Positions 41,795 to 50,427 of a stretch of 64,000 nucleotides of DNA are shown here, piece by piece. The notes beneath the pieces were generated by a model. That model saw only the letters and a list, made by a program, of their open reading frames with translations, did not search any database and was not told where the DNA came from. Position 1 is the first letter of the stretch. Each line of letters starts with the position of its first letter. The stretch spans positions 496,001 through 560,000 of the forward strand of contig CALNZX010000001.1 in the NCBI GenBank assembly GCA_942491105.1, in the 5' to 3' direction. The position numbers and the translations under genes are program-made. This stretch comes from JBBEAM01 sp942491105 (GTDB lineage: Bacteria; Pseudomonadota; Alphaproteobacteria; Kiloniellales; DSM-21159).

Positions 41795-42604
41795 CTAGTC
41801 CGAAACTTCCGCTTCGGCTTCCGCCTCGGCCTGGGCCTTCTTACGCTCGACCATGCGCGCCATGATGATCGATATCTCGTAGAGGATCACGATCGGCACC
41901 GCGAGGCTGATCTGGCTCAGCGGGTCTGGCGGGGTAAACACGGCGGCGACGATAAACACGCCGACGATCGCGTACTTGCGCTTGCTGCGCATGCCCTCGG
42001 AACTGGCGATGCCGACCCTGGCCAGCAGCGTCATCACCACCGGCAGCTGAAAGCATAGTCCGAAGGCGAAGACCAGCTTCATGGTCAGGGAGAGATACTC
42101 ATTGACCTTGGCTTCGAGCTGGATCGGCAAGGTGCCATCGCCGCCCTGGGTCTCGAAGGAGATGAAGAAGTCCCAGGCAAAGGGCAGGATCACGAAGTAC
42201 ACCAGCGAGGCGCCGATCAGGAACAGCACCGGCGAGGCGACCAGGAAAGGCGCCAGCGCCTTCTTCTCGTTCTTGTACAGCCCCGGTGCGACGAACATCC
42301 AGAACTGGGTCAGGAACACGGGGCAGGTAATGAAGGCCGCGAAGAAGAAGGAAACCTTGATGTAGGTGAAGAACGGCTCGATCAGATCGGTAAAGATCAT
42401 CCGCCGCTCGAACCCGGGCGTTGATCGCGCCAGCAAAATATCGGCCAGCGGCTGGGCCATGAAATCGTAGAGAGTTTCCTTGATCGCAAAACAGCCGATG
42501 AAGACCACGAACAGCGCGATCACCGAATAGAGCAGGCGCTGACGCAGCTCCACCAGGTGCGCCAGCAGCGGCATCTTCTGGGAGTTGACGGCCTCGTCAC
42601 TCAT
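41795..42604 (-). CDS. tatC: Sec-independent protein translocase TatC
   Basis: Core twin-arginine signal receptor in the inner membrane. 269 residues, six transmembrane helices, with the conserved cytoplasmic start MPLLAHLVELRQRLLYS and FPLYEIS-type final helices (PIVILYEISIIMAR). The acidic C-tail (AEAEAEAEVSD) is unusual only in composition. It follows tatB after 21 bases. Confidence 0.97.
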   Translation of the reverse strand: MSDEAVNSQKMPLLAHLVELRQRLLYSVIALFVVFIGCFAIKETLYDFMAQPLADILLARSTPGFERRMIFTDLIEPFFTYIKVSFFFAAFITCPVFLTQFWMFVAPGLYKNEKKALAPFLVASPVLFLIGASLVYFVILPFAWDFFISFETQGGDGTLPIQLEAKVNEYLSLTMKLVFAFGLCFQLPVVMTLLARVGIASSEGMRSKRKYAIVGVFIVAAVFTPPDPLSQISLAVPIVILYEISIIMARMVERKKAQAEAEAEAEVSD

Positions 42605-42625
42605 GTCGTGCGCTTTCCAGCCCCA

Positions 42626-43249
42626 TTATCCGTTGCTTTCCTTGGGCGCTGGCTTGGCCGGCGCGGCCGCCGTCTCGGTTTTGACATCACCGCCGCTTGG
42701 CGTCTTGGGAGCGGGAGCCGCAGCCTCTTCGGCCGGCGGTTTCACCGAATTTCCGGGAGCCTGCTGATAGGGATGCTTGATCACGGTCGCGCGCTTTTCC
42801 GTCTCGCCGTCATCCTTGGCCGCCGCGGCGCTCTTGGGGGGCGTCTTGGCCGTCTCCTGGGTCGCCCCCTTGGCCGTCCCTGTGGTTTGCCCTGGGGCCG
42901 TCCCCGCCGTAGCGGATTGGGACTGCGAGGCATCCTCGCGCAGGCCGCTCTTGGCGCTGTCCTCGATCGACTTGCCTTCTTTCTCAAGCTCACCCGTGGG
43001 GTCAACCGAGTCCTGTACGGCTTTCTTAATATTGAAATTCCTTCCGGTCTCGACGGCTTTCTTCGCGTCGTCGAGCTCGGCTTCCCGGATCATGTCGTCG
43101 AGGCCGGACTGGAATTCCCGGGTCAAGCCGCGCGCCTTGCGCATCCATTGGCCAGCCGTCCGCAGAACCTTTGGCAGGTCCTTCGGCCCAATTACGATGA
43201 GCGCCAACAAGGCGATCACCGCCATTTCGGTCCAGCCGATATCAAACAT
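42626..43249 (-). CDS. tatB: Sec-independent protein translocase TatB
   Basis: 207 residues. The N-terminal helix MFDIGWTEMAVIALLALIVIGPKDLPK carries the TatB glutamate and the IGPKDLP hinge, followed by an amphipathic helix and a long, low-complexity Thr/Ala/Pro/Lys tail. Works with TatC as the twin-arginine receptor. Middle gene of tatABC. Confidence 0.95.
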   Translation of the reverse strand: MFDIGWTEMAVIALLALIVIGPKDLPKVLRTAGQWMRKARGLTREFQSGLDDMIREAELDDAKKAVETGRNFNIKKAVQDSVDPTGELEKEGKSIEDSAKSGLREDASQSQSATAGTAPGQTTGTAKGATQETAKTPPKSAAAAKDDGETEKRATVIKHPYQQAPGNSVKPPAEEAAAPAPKTPSGGDVKTETAAAPAKPAPKESNG

Positions 43250-43332
43250 GGCGGCGCGTTACCACAAGCAAATCATGAGAATTCCGGGCGCGGCTCCTGA
43301 AGGCCTTCATACGCCCGCTCCCGCGTACAGCC

Positions 43333-43599
43333 TCAGCCGTTCGCGGCCTTCTTCTTGTCTTCCTCGGGTTCGACACTGCTGTCCGCGCTGGCCGAGGCGG
43401 TGTTGTCCTCCTCGAGCGCTTTCGGGTCATCCTCGGTCGCGCCGGCCTTCTTCTTGTCCTCGTCCTTCAAGCCTTTCTTAAAGGCGTTGATGCCGCTGCC
43501 CATGTCCTTCATGAGCTTGGGAATCTTGCCGCCACCGCCGAAAAGCAGAAGAACCACCGCCAAGACGATGACCCAATGCCAGATACTAAAACTGCCCAT
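43333..43599 (-). CDS. tatA: Sec-independent protein translocase TatA
   Basis: 88 residues: a short transmembrane helix (IWHWVIVLAVVLLLF), the FGGGGKIPKLMKDMGSGI hinge and amphipathic helix, and an acidic tail. Forms the size-fitting pore of the Tat system. First gene of tatABC. Confidence 0.95.
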   Translation of the reverse strand: MGSFSIWHWVIVLAVVLLLFGGGGKIPKLMKDMGSGINAFKKGLKDEDKKKAGATEDDPKALEEDNTASASADSSVEPEEDKKKAANG

Positions 43600-43717
43600 A
43601 CGGGGTTACTCCCTGAAGTTCCGCCGAACTTTCCGTTCGAAAGCGGACTATCGCAAAAAGCCTACGAGGCCACAAGTAGCCATGACCGCCGCGCGCGTGA
43701 AGGGCGTTCTTGCCCGA

Positions 43718-44803
43718 TTACTCGGCTGCCTGCAAAGGAAAAACAAAGGTTTGCTTAGGATCCAGGCTGACCGAGAGACGTTCGCGCACCGCCGGCAGGA
43801 AATGCCCCGGCGCGCGGGCGTGAAGATGAACCTCGCCCGCGGTTCCGCCGTTTTCCGCCGCCGGGGCCTTGGCCGTCAGATGAATCAGGCTGCTGCGGCC
43901 GAGCAGCCGGGCCTCCATCACCTCGACCCGTGGCAGCGGGCCGCCCTCTTCGCCCCCGCTGTGCAGCTGCAAACCCTCGGGGCGGATCAGCACTTCGACG
44001 CGCGCGCCATCCCCATGGCCCTCGGCGGCGATCTCCCCCAGTGGAGTCAGTACCCGGCCATTCATCACCGTCGCCGCGAAGCGATTGATATCTCCGAAGA
44101 AAGCGGCGGCGAAGGCGCTCTGGGGCTGGAAGTAAAGTTCCGTCGGCGTGCCTATCTGCGCCAGGCGGCCATTGCGCATCAGGGCGATCCGGTCGGCCAT
44201 GAACATTGCTTCCTCGGGATCGTGTGTGACCATCAGACTGGCCGCCCCGTGGCTTTTGAGAATGTGCAAGGCCTCGTCGCGGACTTCGTTGCGCAGGGCC
44301 GTATCCAAGCCGGAAAAGGGCTCATCGAGCAGCATCAGTCTCGGCTGGGGGCACAGCGCGCGGGCCAGCGCGACGCGCTGCTGCTGGCCGCCAGACAGCA
44401 TATGGGGATAGGCCGAGGCATAGTCGGCCATGCCGACCTGGCGCAGGGCTTCGCGGGCCCGGGTCTCGCGGTCCGCCGGGGCGGCCCGCTTCAGCCCGAA
44501 CAGCACGTTCTCGAGCACCGATAGATGGGGAAAAAGCGCGTAATCCTGGAACACCAGGCCGACCGAGCGGCGCTCCGGCGGCAGGAAGACCTTGCCGTCC
44601 GCGGCCACCTCGCCACCCAGCAAAATACGCCCCTGCTGCAAGCGCTCTAGCCCGGCGGCCAGGCGCAGCGCCGTGGTCTTGCCGCAACCGGAAGGCCCGA
44701 GCAGACAAACCAGCTCGCCGGCCTCCACTTCGAGAAACAGATCGTCCACGGCCAGAATCCGGCCGTAGGCATGGCTGACGTGCTCAAGCGAGAGCGCTTT
44801 CAT
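43718..44803 (-). CDS. ABC transporter ATP-binding protein, FbpC/PotA-like
   Basis: 361 residues: ATPase domain with Walker A GPSGCGKTT, Q-loop VFQDYALFPHLSV, signature LSGGQQQRVALARAL and Walker B LMLLDEPFSGLD, then a C-terminal TOBE-like regulatory region (about 240-355). This architecture is that of importers of ferric iron, polyamines or similar ligands. No permease or binding-protein gene is adjacent, so its membrane partners must be elsewhere. The start ATG at 44803 was chosen because conserved sequence (MKALSLEHVSHAYG) begins there. It sits between scpB and tatA, which usually adjoin in relatives. Confidence 0.85.
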   Translation of the reverse strand: MKALSLEHVSHAYGRILAVDDLFLEVEAGELVCLLGPSGCGKTTALRLAAGLERLQQGRILLGGEVAADGKVFLPPERRSVGLVFQDYALFPHLSVLENVLFGLKRAAPADRETRAREALRQVGMADYASAYPHMLSGGQQQRVALARALCPQPRLMLLDEPFSGLDTALRNEVRDEALHILKSHGAASLMVTHDPEEAMFMADRIALMRNGRLAQIGTPTELYFQPQSAFAAAFFGDINRFAATVMNGRVLTPLGEIAAEGHGDGARVEVLIRPEGLQLHSGGEEGGPLPRVEVMEARLLGRSSLIHLTAKAPAAENGGTAGEVHLHARAPGHFLPAVRERLSVSLDPKQTFVFPLQAAE

Positions 44804-44819
44804 GGGCGCGGACGAGCTC

Positions 44820-45590
44820 CTAGCGCGAGGATGCCGACGAGGACTCCCCGGCCTCCTCGCCGGTTTCGCCCTCCTCCGCTTCTTCAGGCGCGCCAGCTTC
44901 TTCCGGCGCATCCTCTGGTGCGTCCTCGGGAACCAGGTCTTCGCCGAATTCCTGGCTGAGGGACTCTTCCTCCTCGCCAGTTTCGTCCTCGGTATCCTCG
45001 GCGTCGCCCTCGCCGCTCTTGGGTAGCAGGCCTCTGGCGCCGAGCGCCGTGATCGCCGGCCGCTTTTCGATCAGGCCAGCCGCCTTCAATTCCTCGACGC
45101 CCGGCAGGGCATCCAGGGAATCGAGCTGGAAATGATCGAGGAAGAATTCGCTGGTTCCCCAGGTGACCGGCCGTCCCGGCGTGCGGCGCCGGCCGCGCGG
45201 CCGGATGAACCCGGCTTCGAGGAGGGTATCCAGCGTCCCCTTGGACAGCGCCACGCCTCGGATTTCCTCGATTTCACCGCGGGTTACCGGCTGATGATAG
45301 GCCACGATCGCCAAGGTCTCCAGGGCGGCGCGGCTCAGCTTGCGCTGCACCTCGGTTTCGATCCGCATCAGGGGCGCCAAATCGGCGGCGCTGCGGAAAG
45401 CCCAGCGCTGCCCCAGCTGAACCAGATTCACGCCGCGATTGGCATAGAGCCCCGCGAGTTCCTCGATCAGGCTTGAAAGATTGGCGTCCTCGGCGAAAAA
45501 CCGGCGCAGATCGCTCTCGCCCAGCGGTTCCTTGGAGGCGAACAGCAGTGCCTCTAGCAGCCGCAGCCGATTGAAGTGGTCGTCGGTCAT
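44820..45590 (-). CDS. scpB: Segregation and condensation protein B
   Basis: Subunit of the SMC-ScpAB condensin that organises sister chromosomes. 256 residues with two winged-helix domains (LRLLEALLFASKEPL, LETLAIVAYHQPVTRGEIEEIRG, FIRPRGRRRTPGRPVTWGTS). The last 70 or so residues are a very acidic Glu/Asp tail. Start overlaps scpA stop (ATGA). Confidence 0.95.
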   Translation of the reverse strand: MTDDHFNRLRLLEALLFASKEPLGESDLRRFFAEDANLSSLIEELAGLYANRGVNLVQLGQRWAFRSAADLAPLMRIETEVQRKLSRAALETLAIVAYHQPVTRGEIEEIRGVALSKGTLDTLLEAGFIRPRGRRRTPGRPVTWGTSEFFLDHFQLDSLDALPGVEELKAAGLIEKRPAITALGARGLLPKSGEGDAEDTEDETGEEEESLSQEFGEDLVPEDAPEDAPEEAGAPEEAEEGETGEEAGESSSASSR

Positions 45591-46384
45591 TCGGCGTCTT
45601 TCTGGTCGCTGTTACGCAGATAAATCGGTCCGAAAGCGGAATCCTGGCGAAGCTGCAGCTTGCCTGCCTTGACCATCTCAAGGCTTGCGGTAAAGGTCGT
45701 CGCGACCGCGGAGCGCAGCATCAAGCTGTCGCGCAGGTCGGCGGGCAGGAAAGACGCCAGGGTACGCCAGCCGGGCGCGTTGCCCAGCAGCGCCTGCAGC
45801 CGTTCAACGGCATCCTCGATCGAGTAAAGATTGAGAGATAACACCTTGAGATTCTGTGCATTCTGCGCCGAACCGCGAACCCGGCCATAGGCGCTCAGCA
45901 GATCGTAGAGGCTGACATCGTAGGTTGCCGTCGTGGTTTTCTGAATACGCTCCGGCGCGCCCCGCGCGAAGATATCCTGCCCCAGCTGCGGCAGCTTCAT
46001 CAGGTTCTTCCCGGCATTCTGCATGGCCTCGAGACGCTGCAGCTGGAAGGCGAGCGCGGCCGCCATTTCAGCGCCGGACGGCTCGTCCTCTCCCTCCGGC
46101 TCGGGCAGCAGCAGCCGCGACTTGAGATAGGCCAGCCAGGCCGCCATGACCAGATAGTCCGCGGCCAGTTCCAGACGCAGGCGACGCGCTTCCCGCACGA
46201 ATTCCAGATACTGCTCGGCGAGCTGCAGAATGGAGATCTGCGTCAGATCGACCTTCTGGTCGCGGGCAAGCTGAAGCAGCACGTCGATCGGCCCCTCGAA
46301 GCCCTCGAGATCGAGCACGAGGGCGCCGCCGGCTTCCGCGACCGGTGCCGCGGTATCTTCTTCGAAGTCAGCTCCGCTGGTCAT
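45587..46384 (-). CDS. scpA: Segregation and condensation protein A
   Basis: Kleisin subunit of SMC-ScpAB. 265 residues; the N-terminal block LEGFEGPIDVLLQLARDQKVDLTQISI is the family signature, followed by YLVMAAWLAYLKSRLLLP, and a C-terminal winged helix ends ... FGPIYLRNSD. In an operon with scpB; nagZ lies 116 bases upstream. Confidence 0.96.
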   Translation of the reverse strand: MTSGADFEEDTAAPVAEAGGALVLDLEGFEGPIDVLLQLARDQKVDLTQISILQLAEQYLEFVREARRLRLELAADYLVMAAWLAYLKSRLLLPEPEGEDEPSGAEMAAALAFQLQRLEAMQNAGKNLMKLPQLGQDIFARGAPERIQKTTTATYDVSLYDLLSAYGRVRGSAQNAQNLKVLSLNLYSIEDAVERLQALLGNAPGWRTLASFLPADLRDSLMLRSAVATTFTASLEMVKAGKLQLRQDSAFGPIYLRNSDQKDAE

Positions 46385-46500
46385 GACTCGATACTATCCT
46401 AAGGTCCGCAAGAGCGCCGGGGCCTTTCAAGGCCCTGGGCGCAAGCTGTAAAACAGCCCAGGCGTCCTGTCCATTCTCCATCGCCCGAAGCGACCCGGCG

Positions 46501-47505
46501 CTAGCCGGCGATCAGCCGGTCCAGGCGCGTCCGCAGCGCGGGCGCGTCGCAGGGCGCGGGCTGACGCGGCCAGGCCAAAGCCGCTTGCGCGCGCCGGGCG
46601 GCCTGGCCGTCGAGCGGACCCGCTGCCGAGGCGACGGCCTGCATTTCCGCCATCTCGCCGTTGCAGTGCAGGACGATATCGCAGCCGGCGGCGCGCGCCG
46701 CGGCGGCGCGGTCCTCGAAGGTTCCGCCGAGCGCCCGCATCGAAAGATCGTCCGAAATCAGCAGTCCGTCGAAGCCGATGGCGCCACGGACGATCTCGGA
46801 AATCACCTTTGCAGAAATCGTCGCGGGCGCATCCGGATCTACCGCTTCGTAAACCACGTGGGCGGTCATGGACATTGGAGCATCATTGAATAATTCGAAT
46901 GCTTTGAAGTCCGTTTCTAACAAATCGCTCAAGCTTGCGTCGGTGACGGGCAAGGCCTCGTGGCTATCGACCGTGGCGCGCCCATGCCCGGGGATATGCT
47001 TGGTGATCGGCAGCACGTCTCCCTCGAGGAGCCCCTCGCAGAAACGCCGCGCCAAAGGCACGACCTCCGCGGGGCTGCGCCCATAGGCCCGATCGCCAAT
47101 CACCTGATGCGTTTGTGGCCAGGACAGGTCCAGGACCGGCGCGCAGGCGACGGTGATGCCAAGGTCGGAGAGATCGGCGGCGATTAGCCGCCCTACGGTC
47201 CAAGCCGCCTCGCCCGCCGCCTCAGGCGCCAGAGCCCCCAGCGCCGCCGCCGGGGGCAGGTTCTGCCAGTGAGGCGGGCGCAGGCGCTGCACCCGGCCGC
47301 CCTCCTGGTCGATCATCACCGGCGCGGCCGGATCCTCAACGGAGTCGCGCAGCTCCGCAATCAGCGCACGGACCTGTTCCGGGTCCACGACGTTGCGCGC
47401 GAAGAGAATGAAGCCCCAAGGCTTAGCTGCACGGAAGAAGTCCCGTTCCCGCGCTGTCAGACGCGGGCCCGAGCAGCCCAGAACCGCCGCAAGTCGCGCG
47501 TTCAC
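46501..47505 (-). CDS. nagZ: Beta-N-acetylhexosaminidase NagZ
   Basis: Removes N-acetylglucosamine from anhydromuropeptides in the cytosol during peptidoglycan recycling. 334 residues with the catalytic KHIPGHGRATVDSHEALP loop (including the general acid/base His) and the nucleophile aspartate in LLISDDLSMRAL. The likely start is GTG at 47505 (VNARLAAVLG); it matches the usual length of about 340. The longer open frame upstream is the antisense of the SPOR gene tail and should be ignored. Confidence 0.93.
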   Translation of the reverse strand: MNARLAAVLGCSGPRLTARERDFFRAAKPWGFILFARNVVDPEQVRALIAELRDSVEDPAAPVMIDQEGGRVQRLRPPHWQNLPPAAALGALAPEAAGEAAWTVGRLIAADLSDLGITVACAPVLDLSWPQTHQVIGDRAYGRSPAEVVPLARRFCEGLLEGDVLPITKHIPGHGRATVDSHEALPVTDASLSDLLETDFKAFELFNDAPMSMTAHVVYEAVDPDAPATISAKVISEIVRGAIGFDGLLISDDLSMRALGGTFEDRAAAARAAGCDIVLHCNGEMAEMQAVASAAGPLDGQAARRAQAALAWPRQPAPCDAPALRTRLDRLIAG

Positions 47506-47509
47506 CAGT

Positions 47510-48673
47510 CTAACGCTGCGTGACCAGGCAATCCTGGCCCGCCGCCTTGAGCTGGGCGCAAAGATCCTGCGCTGTGCTGCGGCTTGGGAAAGGACCGGTC
47601 TGGATGCGGTGATAGGTGCCGCGCCCTTCCAACTCGACCTGCTGAATGAACAGCGGCATGTCGCCAAGCAGCAACTCATGCTCCTGCTGCATGCGCGCCC
47701 ACTCGGCGCGCGCCGCCTCAACGCTGCGCACCGAGGCAAGCTGCATGACAAAGGAGCCTGGCGGCGCCTCGGTCAATTGCTGCGGCGGCGCGGGAGCCGC
47801 GGCGGGCGCGGATTCCGGAGCCGGAGCCGCCGGAGCCGCCGGGGCTGGCGCTGGGGCTTCGACTTGCGGTGCCTGCGGCGCTGGAGGAGCCTGCGGCGCG
47901 GCCGCTGGCTGGCCGCTGTCCGCAACTCCGCCCTGGCTGGTGTCCGGGCTCGGCGCGGGCGTAGGCGCGGGCGGCGGATTCGTGCTCATGACCGGCGGAT
48001 TGGGCTCTTCCGGAGGCGGCAACAGCCGTTCGGGACCCTGACTATTGCCATTCTGCTGGTTGAGAACCTGTTTGTCCTGATTGGGAATTTCCATTCCCCC
48101 GGGCTCCACCGGCGCGACCTTCGGCGGCTCTTGCACCGCCGTCACCACGGGCAGGTTTTCATTCTGCAAACCGCCCACGCCCCAGGTATAGGCGTACCAA
48201 AGCAGCGCGGCGAATCCGGCCAGGGCCAGCAGCGCGATGACCACCGGCAAGGTGCGGCTGCGCGGACGCGGCAGATCCTCCGGCGGCGGTGCCTGGTAAT
48301 CGTCGTAGTCGTAAGGCGGCGGCGCGTAGAAGCCTCCCTCAGCCTCCGCTTCGCGGCGCGGCGGCCTGCGGCTTTCGTCCAACGGCGCCGGATTTTCGAA
48401 CCGGGGGTCCACGTAGCGCGCCCCTTCGGGTGGCGGTGGCGGACGGCCACCGGAACTGGCCGCGGCGGTAAAGGGGTGTTCTTCGGGGTAATGCGCGTCC
48501 TGATCGTCATCATCCCTGGGCGGCGCGCCGAAGCGCTGCCCCGCCGGGCGCTTGGGCGGCCGCAGACCGGGATCGATGTCCGGCTCGCTCGCGGCGCCGC
48601 GTCCCGCGTCCTCGGGCGGGCGGCTGGGAGGCCTACGGCGCCCGTCGTCGCCCGAATCGAAATCCGAGGGCAT
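47510..48673 (-). CDS. SPOR-domain cell-division or envelope protein
   Basis: 387-residue bitopic membrane protein. It has a disordered, Pro/Asp-rich cytoplasmic region (1-140), one transmembrane helix (about 141-162, LPVVIALLALAGFAALLWYA), a long Pro/Ala periplasmic linker, and a C-terminal SPOR domain (about 312-385, GSFVMQLASVRSVEAARAEW, YHRIQTGPFPSRSTAQDLC) that binds denuded septal peptidoglycan. The layout is FtsN/DedD-like, and position between argS and nagZ is typical. The ATG at 48673 shares one base with the argS stop (TGATG). Confidence 0.87.
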   Translation of the reverse strand: MPSDFDSGDDGRRRPPSRPPEDAGRGAASEPDIDPGLRPPKRPAGQRFGAPPRDDDDQDAHYPEEHPFTAAASSGGRPPPPPEGARYVDPRFENPAPLDESRRPPRREAEAEGGFYAPPPYDYDDYQAPPPEDLPRPRSRTLPVVIALLALAGFAALLWYAYTWGVGGLQNENLPVVTAVQEPPKVAPVEPGGMEIPNQDKQVLNQQNGNSQGPERLLPPPEEPNPPVMSTNPPPAPTPAPSPDTSQGGVADSGQPAAAPQAPPAPQAPQVEAPAPAPAAPAAPAPESAPAAAPAPPQQLTEAPPGSFVMQLASVRSVEAARAEWARMQQEHELLLGDMPLFIQQVELEGRGTYHRIQTGPFPSRSTAQDLCAQLKAAGQDCLVTQR

Positions 48674-50427
48674 CAGCGCATCTCCTCGAGGGGTGTCACA
48701 CCTAACACGTTCAAGCCCGAAGCAACGACACTGGCGAAGGCCTGAATGAGGGCCAGGCGCGCCGCCGTCAGCTTCGGATCGTCCTTCAGCAGAAAGCGCA
48801 GACTCGCGTCTTCCTTTCCCTTCGTCCAAAGGCCATGGAAGCTGGCCGCCAGATCCTGGAGGTAGAAAGCGACCCTGTGCGGCTCATAAGCTTGAGCGGC
48901 GGCCTCAACGGTACGTGGCCATTCTGCCATCTGCTTGATCAGATCAAGCTCAACCGAGTCGGTCAATAGCTCCAGGGGCGCTTCAACCTGGGCGGCAGAA
49001 CCTTGTGCTGCCTGCGGGAACTCTTCCTCGGCCAGGCGCAGGACGGAATGACAGCGCGCATGGGCGTACTGGACATAGAAAACGGGGTTGTCCTTCGACT
49101 GCTCCATGACCTTCTCCAGGTCGAAATCCAAGGGGGCGTCGGATTTCCGCGTCAGCATGATAAAGCGTAACACGTCCTTGCCGACTTCCTCTATGACCTC
49201 GCGCAGTGTCACAAAACTGCCCGAACGCTTCGACATCTTCACCGGATCGCCGCCCCGCGACAGCTTCACCAGCTGGCAGAGCAGAACGTGCAGATCCCCT
49301 TTGCCGTCCGTCAGCGCCTTCACCGCGGCCTTCATCCGCTTGACGTAGCCGCCGTGATCGGCGCCCAGCACATCGATCAGGATCGGGTGGCCGCGCCGGT
49401 ATTTATCCAGGTGGTAGGCCATATCGGCCGCGAAGTAGGTCCAGCTACCGTCCGACTTCTTGATCGGACGATCGGTGTCGTCGCCGAACTCGGTTGCCTT
49501 GAACAGCGTTTGCGGCCGCGGCTCCCAATCCTCGGGAAGCTTGCCCTTGGGCGGCTCCAGAACGCCTTCGTAGAGCAGATCGCGGGAGGACAGCGTCTCG
49601 ACCACGGCCTCGACGGCCCCCGCCTCGACCAGAGCCTTCTCCGACGCGAAAACCTCCTGATCGACCCCCGCCGCCTTGAGATCCTCGCGCACCAGGGCCA
49701 TCAGCTCGGCAATAGCGAAGCTGCGCACCTCGGGCAGCCACTCCGCCTCTGCAGCCTCTCGCCATTTGTCGCCGTCGCGCTTGGCCAGGGCCGCGCCTAC
49801 GTCCTTCAGATAGGCCCCGGGATAAAGTCCCTCGGGAATCTCGTCGATGGTTTCGCCCAGCGCCTCGCGGTAGCGCAGGTAGGCCGAGCGCGCCAGGGTA
49901 TCCACCTGGCCGCCGGCGTCGTTGGTGTAGTACTCCCGGGTCACCTTGTAGCCAGCCTTCTGCAGCAGGTTGGCCAGCACGTCCCCGACGATGGCGCCAC
50001 GCGCGTGGCCGACCGTCAGCGGCCCGGTCGGATTGGCCGAGACATACTCGACATTGACCCCGACGCCGGCCCCCAGATCGGACGAGCCATAGTCCGCGCC
50101 GGCCCGCAGAATCGTGGCCAGCGCGCCGTGCCAAACCCGATCGGCCAGGCGCCAGTTGACGAAGCCCGGGCCAGCCACCTCGACCTCGGCGATGTCGTCG
50201 TGCCGGGCAAGGCGCGCGGCCAGGGCTTCCGCAATATCGCGGGGCTTCTTGCCCGCCGGCTTGGCGAGAACCATGGCGGCGTTGGTCGACATATCGCCGT
50301 GGGCGCGCTCGCGCGGCGGTTCGACCGTGACCCGTTCGAGATCGAGCCCGGCGGGCAGTTCGCCAGCGCTGGACATCTCCCCAATTACATTGGAAAGAAT
50401 GTCTTGGAAGTCTTTGAAAAGGTTCAT
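48673..50427 (-). CDS. argS: Arginine-tRNA ligase
   Basis: Charges tRNA-Arg. 584 residues: an N-terminal additional domain, the class I HIGH motif as TVGHARG (in SANPTGPLTVGHARGAIVGD), the KMSKS motif as VKMSKRSGSF, and a C-terminal DALR anticodon domain. Overlaps dgt by four bases (ATGA). Confidence 0.97.
   Translation of the reverse strand: MNLFKDFQDILSNVIGEMSSAGELPAGLDLERVTVEPPRERAHGDMSTNAAMVLAKPAGKKPRDIAEALAARLARHDDIAEVEVAGPGFVNWRLADRVWHGALATILRAGADYGSSDLGAGVGVNVEYVSANPTGPLTVGHARGAIVGDVLANLLQKAGYKVTREYYTNDAGGQVDTLARSAYLRYREALGETIDEIPEGLYPGAYLKDVGAALAKRDGDKWREAAEAEWLPEVRSFAIAELMALVREDLKAAGVDQEVFASEKALVEAGAVEAVVETLSSRDLLYEGVLEPPKGKLPEDWEPRPQTLFKATEFGDDTDRPIKKSDGSWTYFAADMAYHLDKYRRGHPILIDVLGADHGGYVKRMKAAVKALTDGKGDLHVLLCQLVKLSRGGDPVKMSKRSGSFVTLREVIEEVGKDVLRFIMLTRKSDAPLDFDLEKVMEQSKDNPVFYVQYAHARCHSVLRLAEEEFPQAAQGSAAQVEAPLELLTDSVELDLIKQMAEWPRTVEAAAQAYEPHRVAFYLQDLAASFHGLWTKGKEDASLRFLLKDDPKLTAARLALIQAFASVVASGLNVLGVTPLEEMR

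Noticed and set aside
46501..47751. NagZ with an 82-residue N-terminal extension
   Set aside because: The extension is antisense-like, Arg/Ser/Cys-rich and overlaps the SPOR domain; the GTG at 47505 gives normal length.
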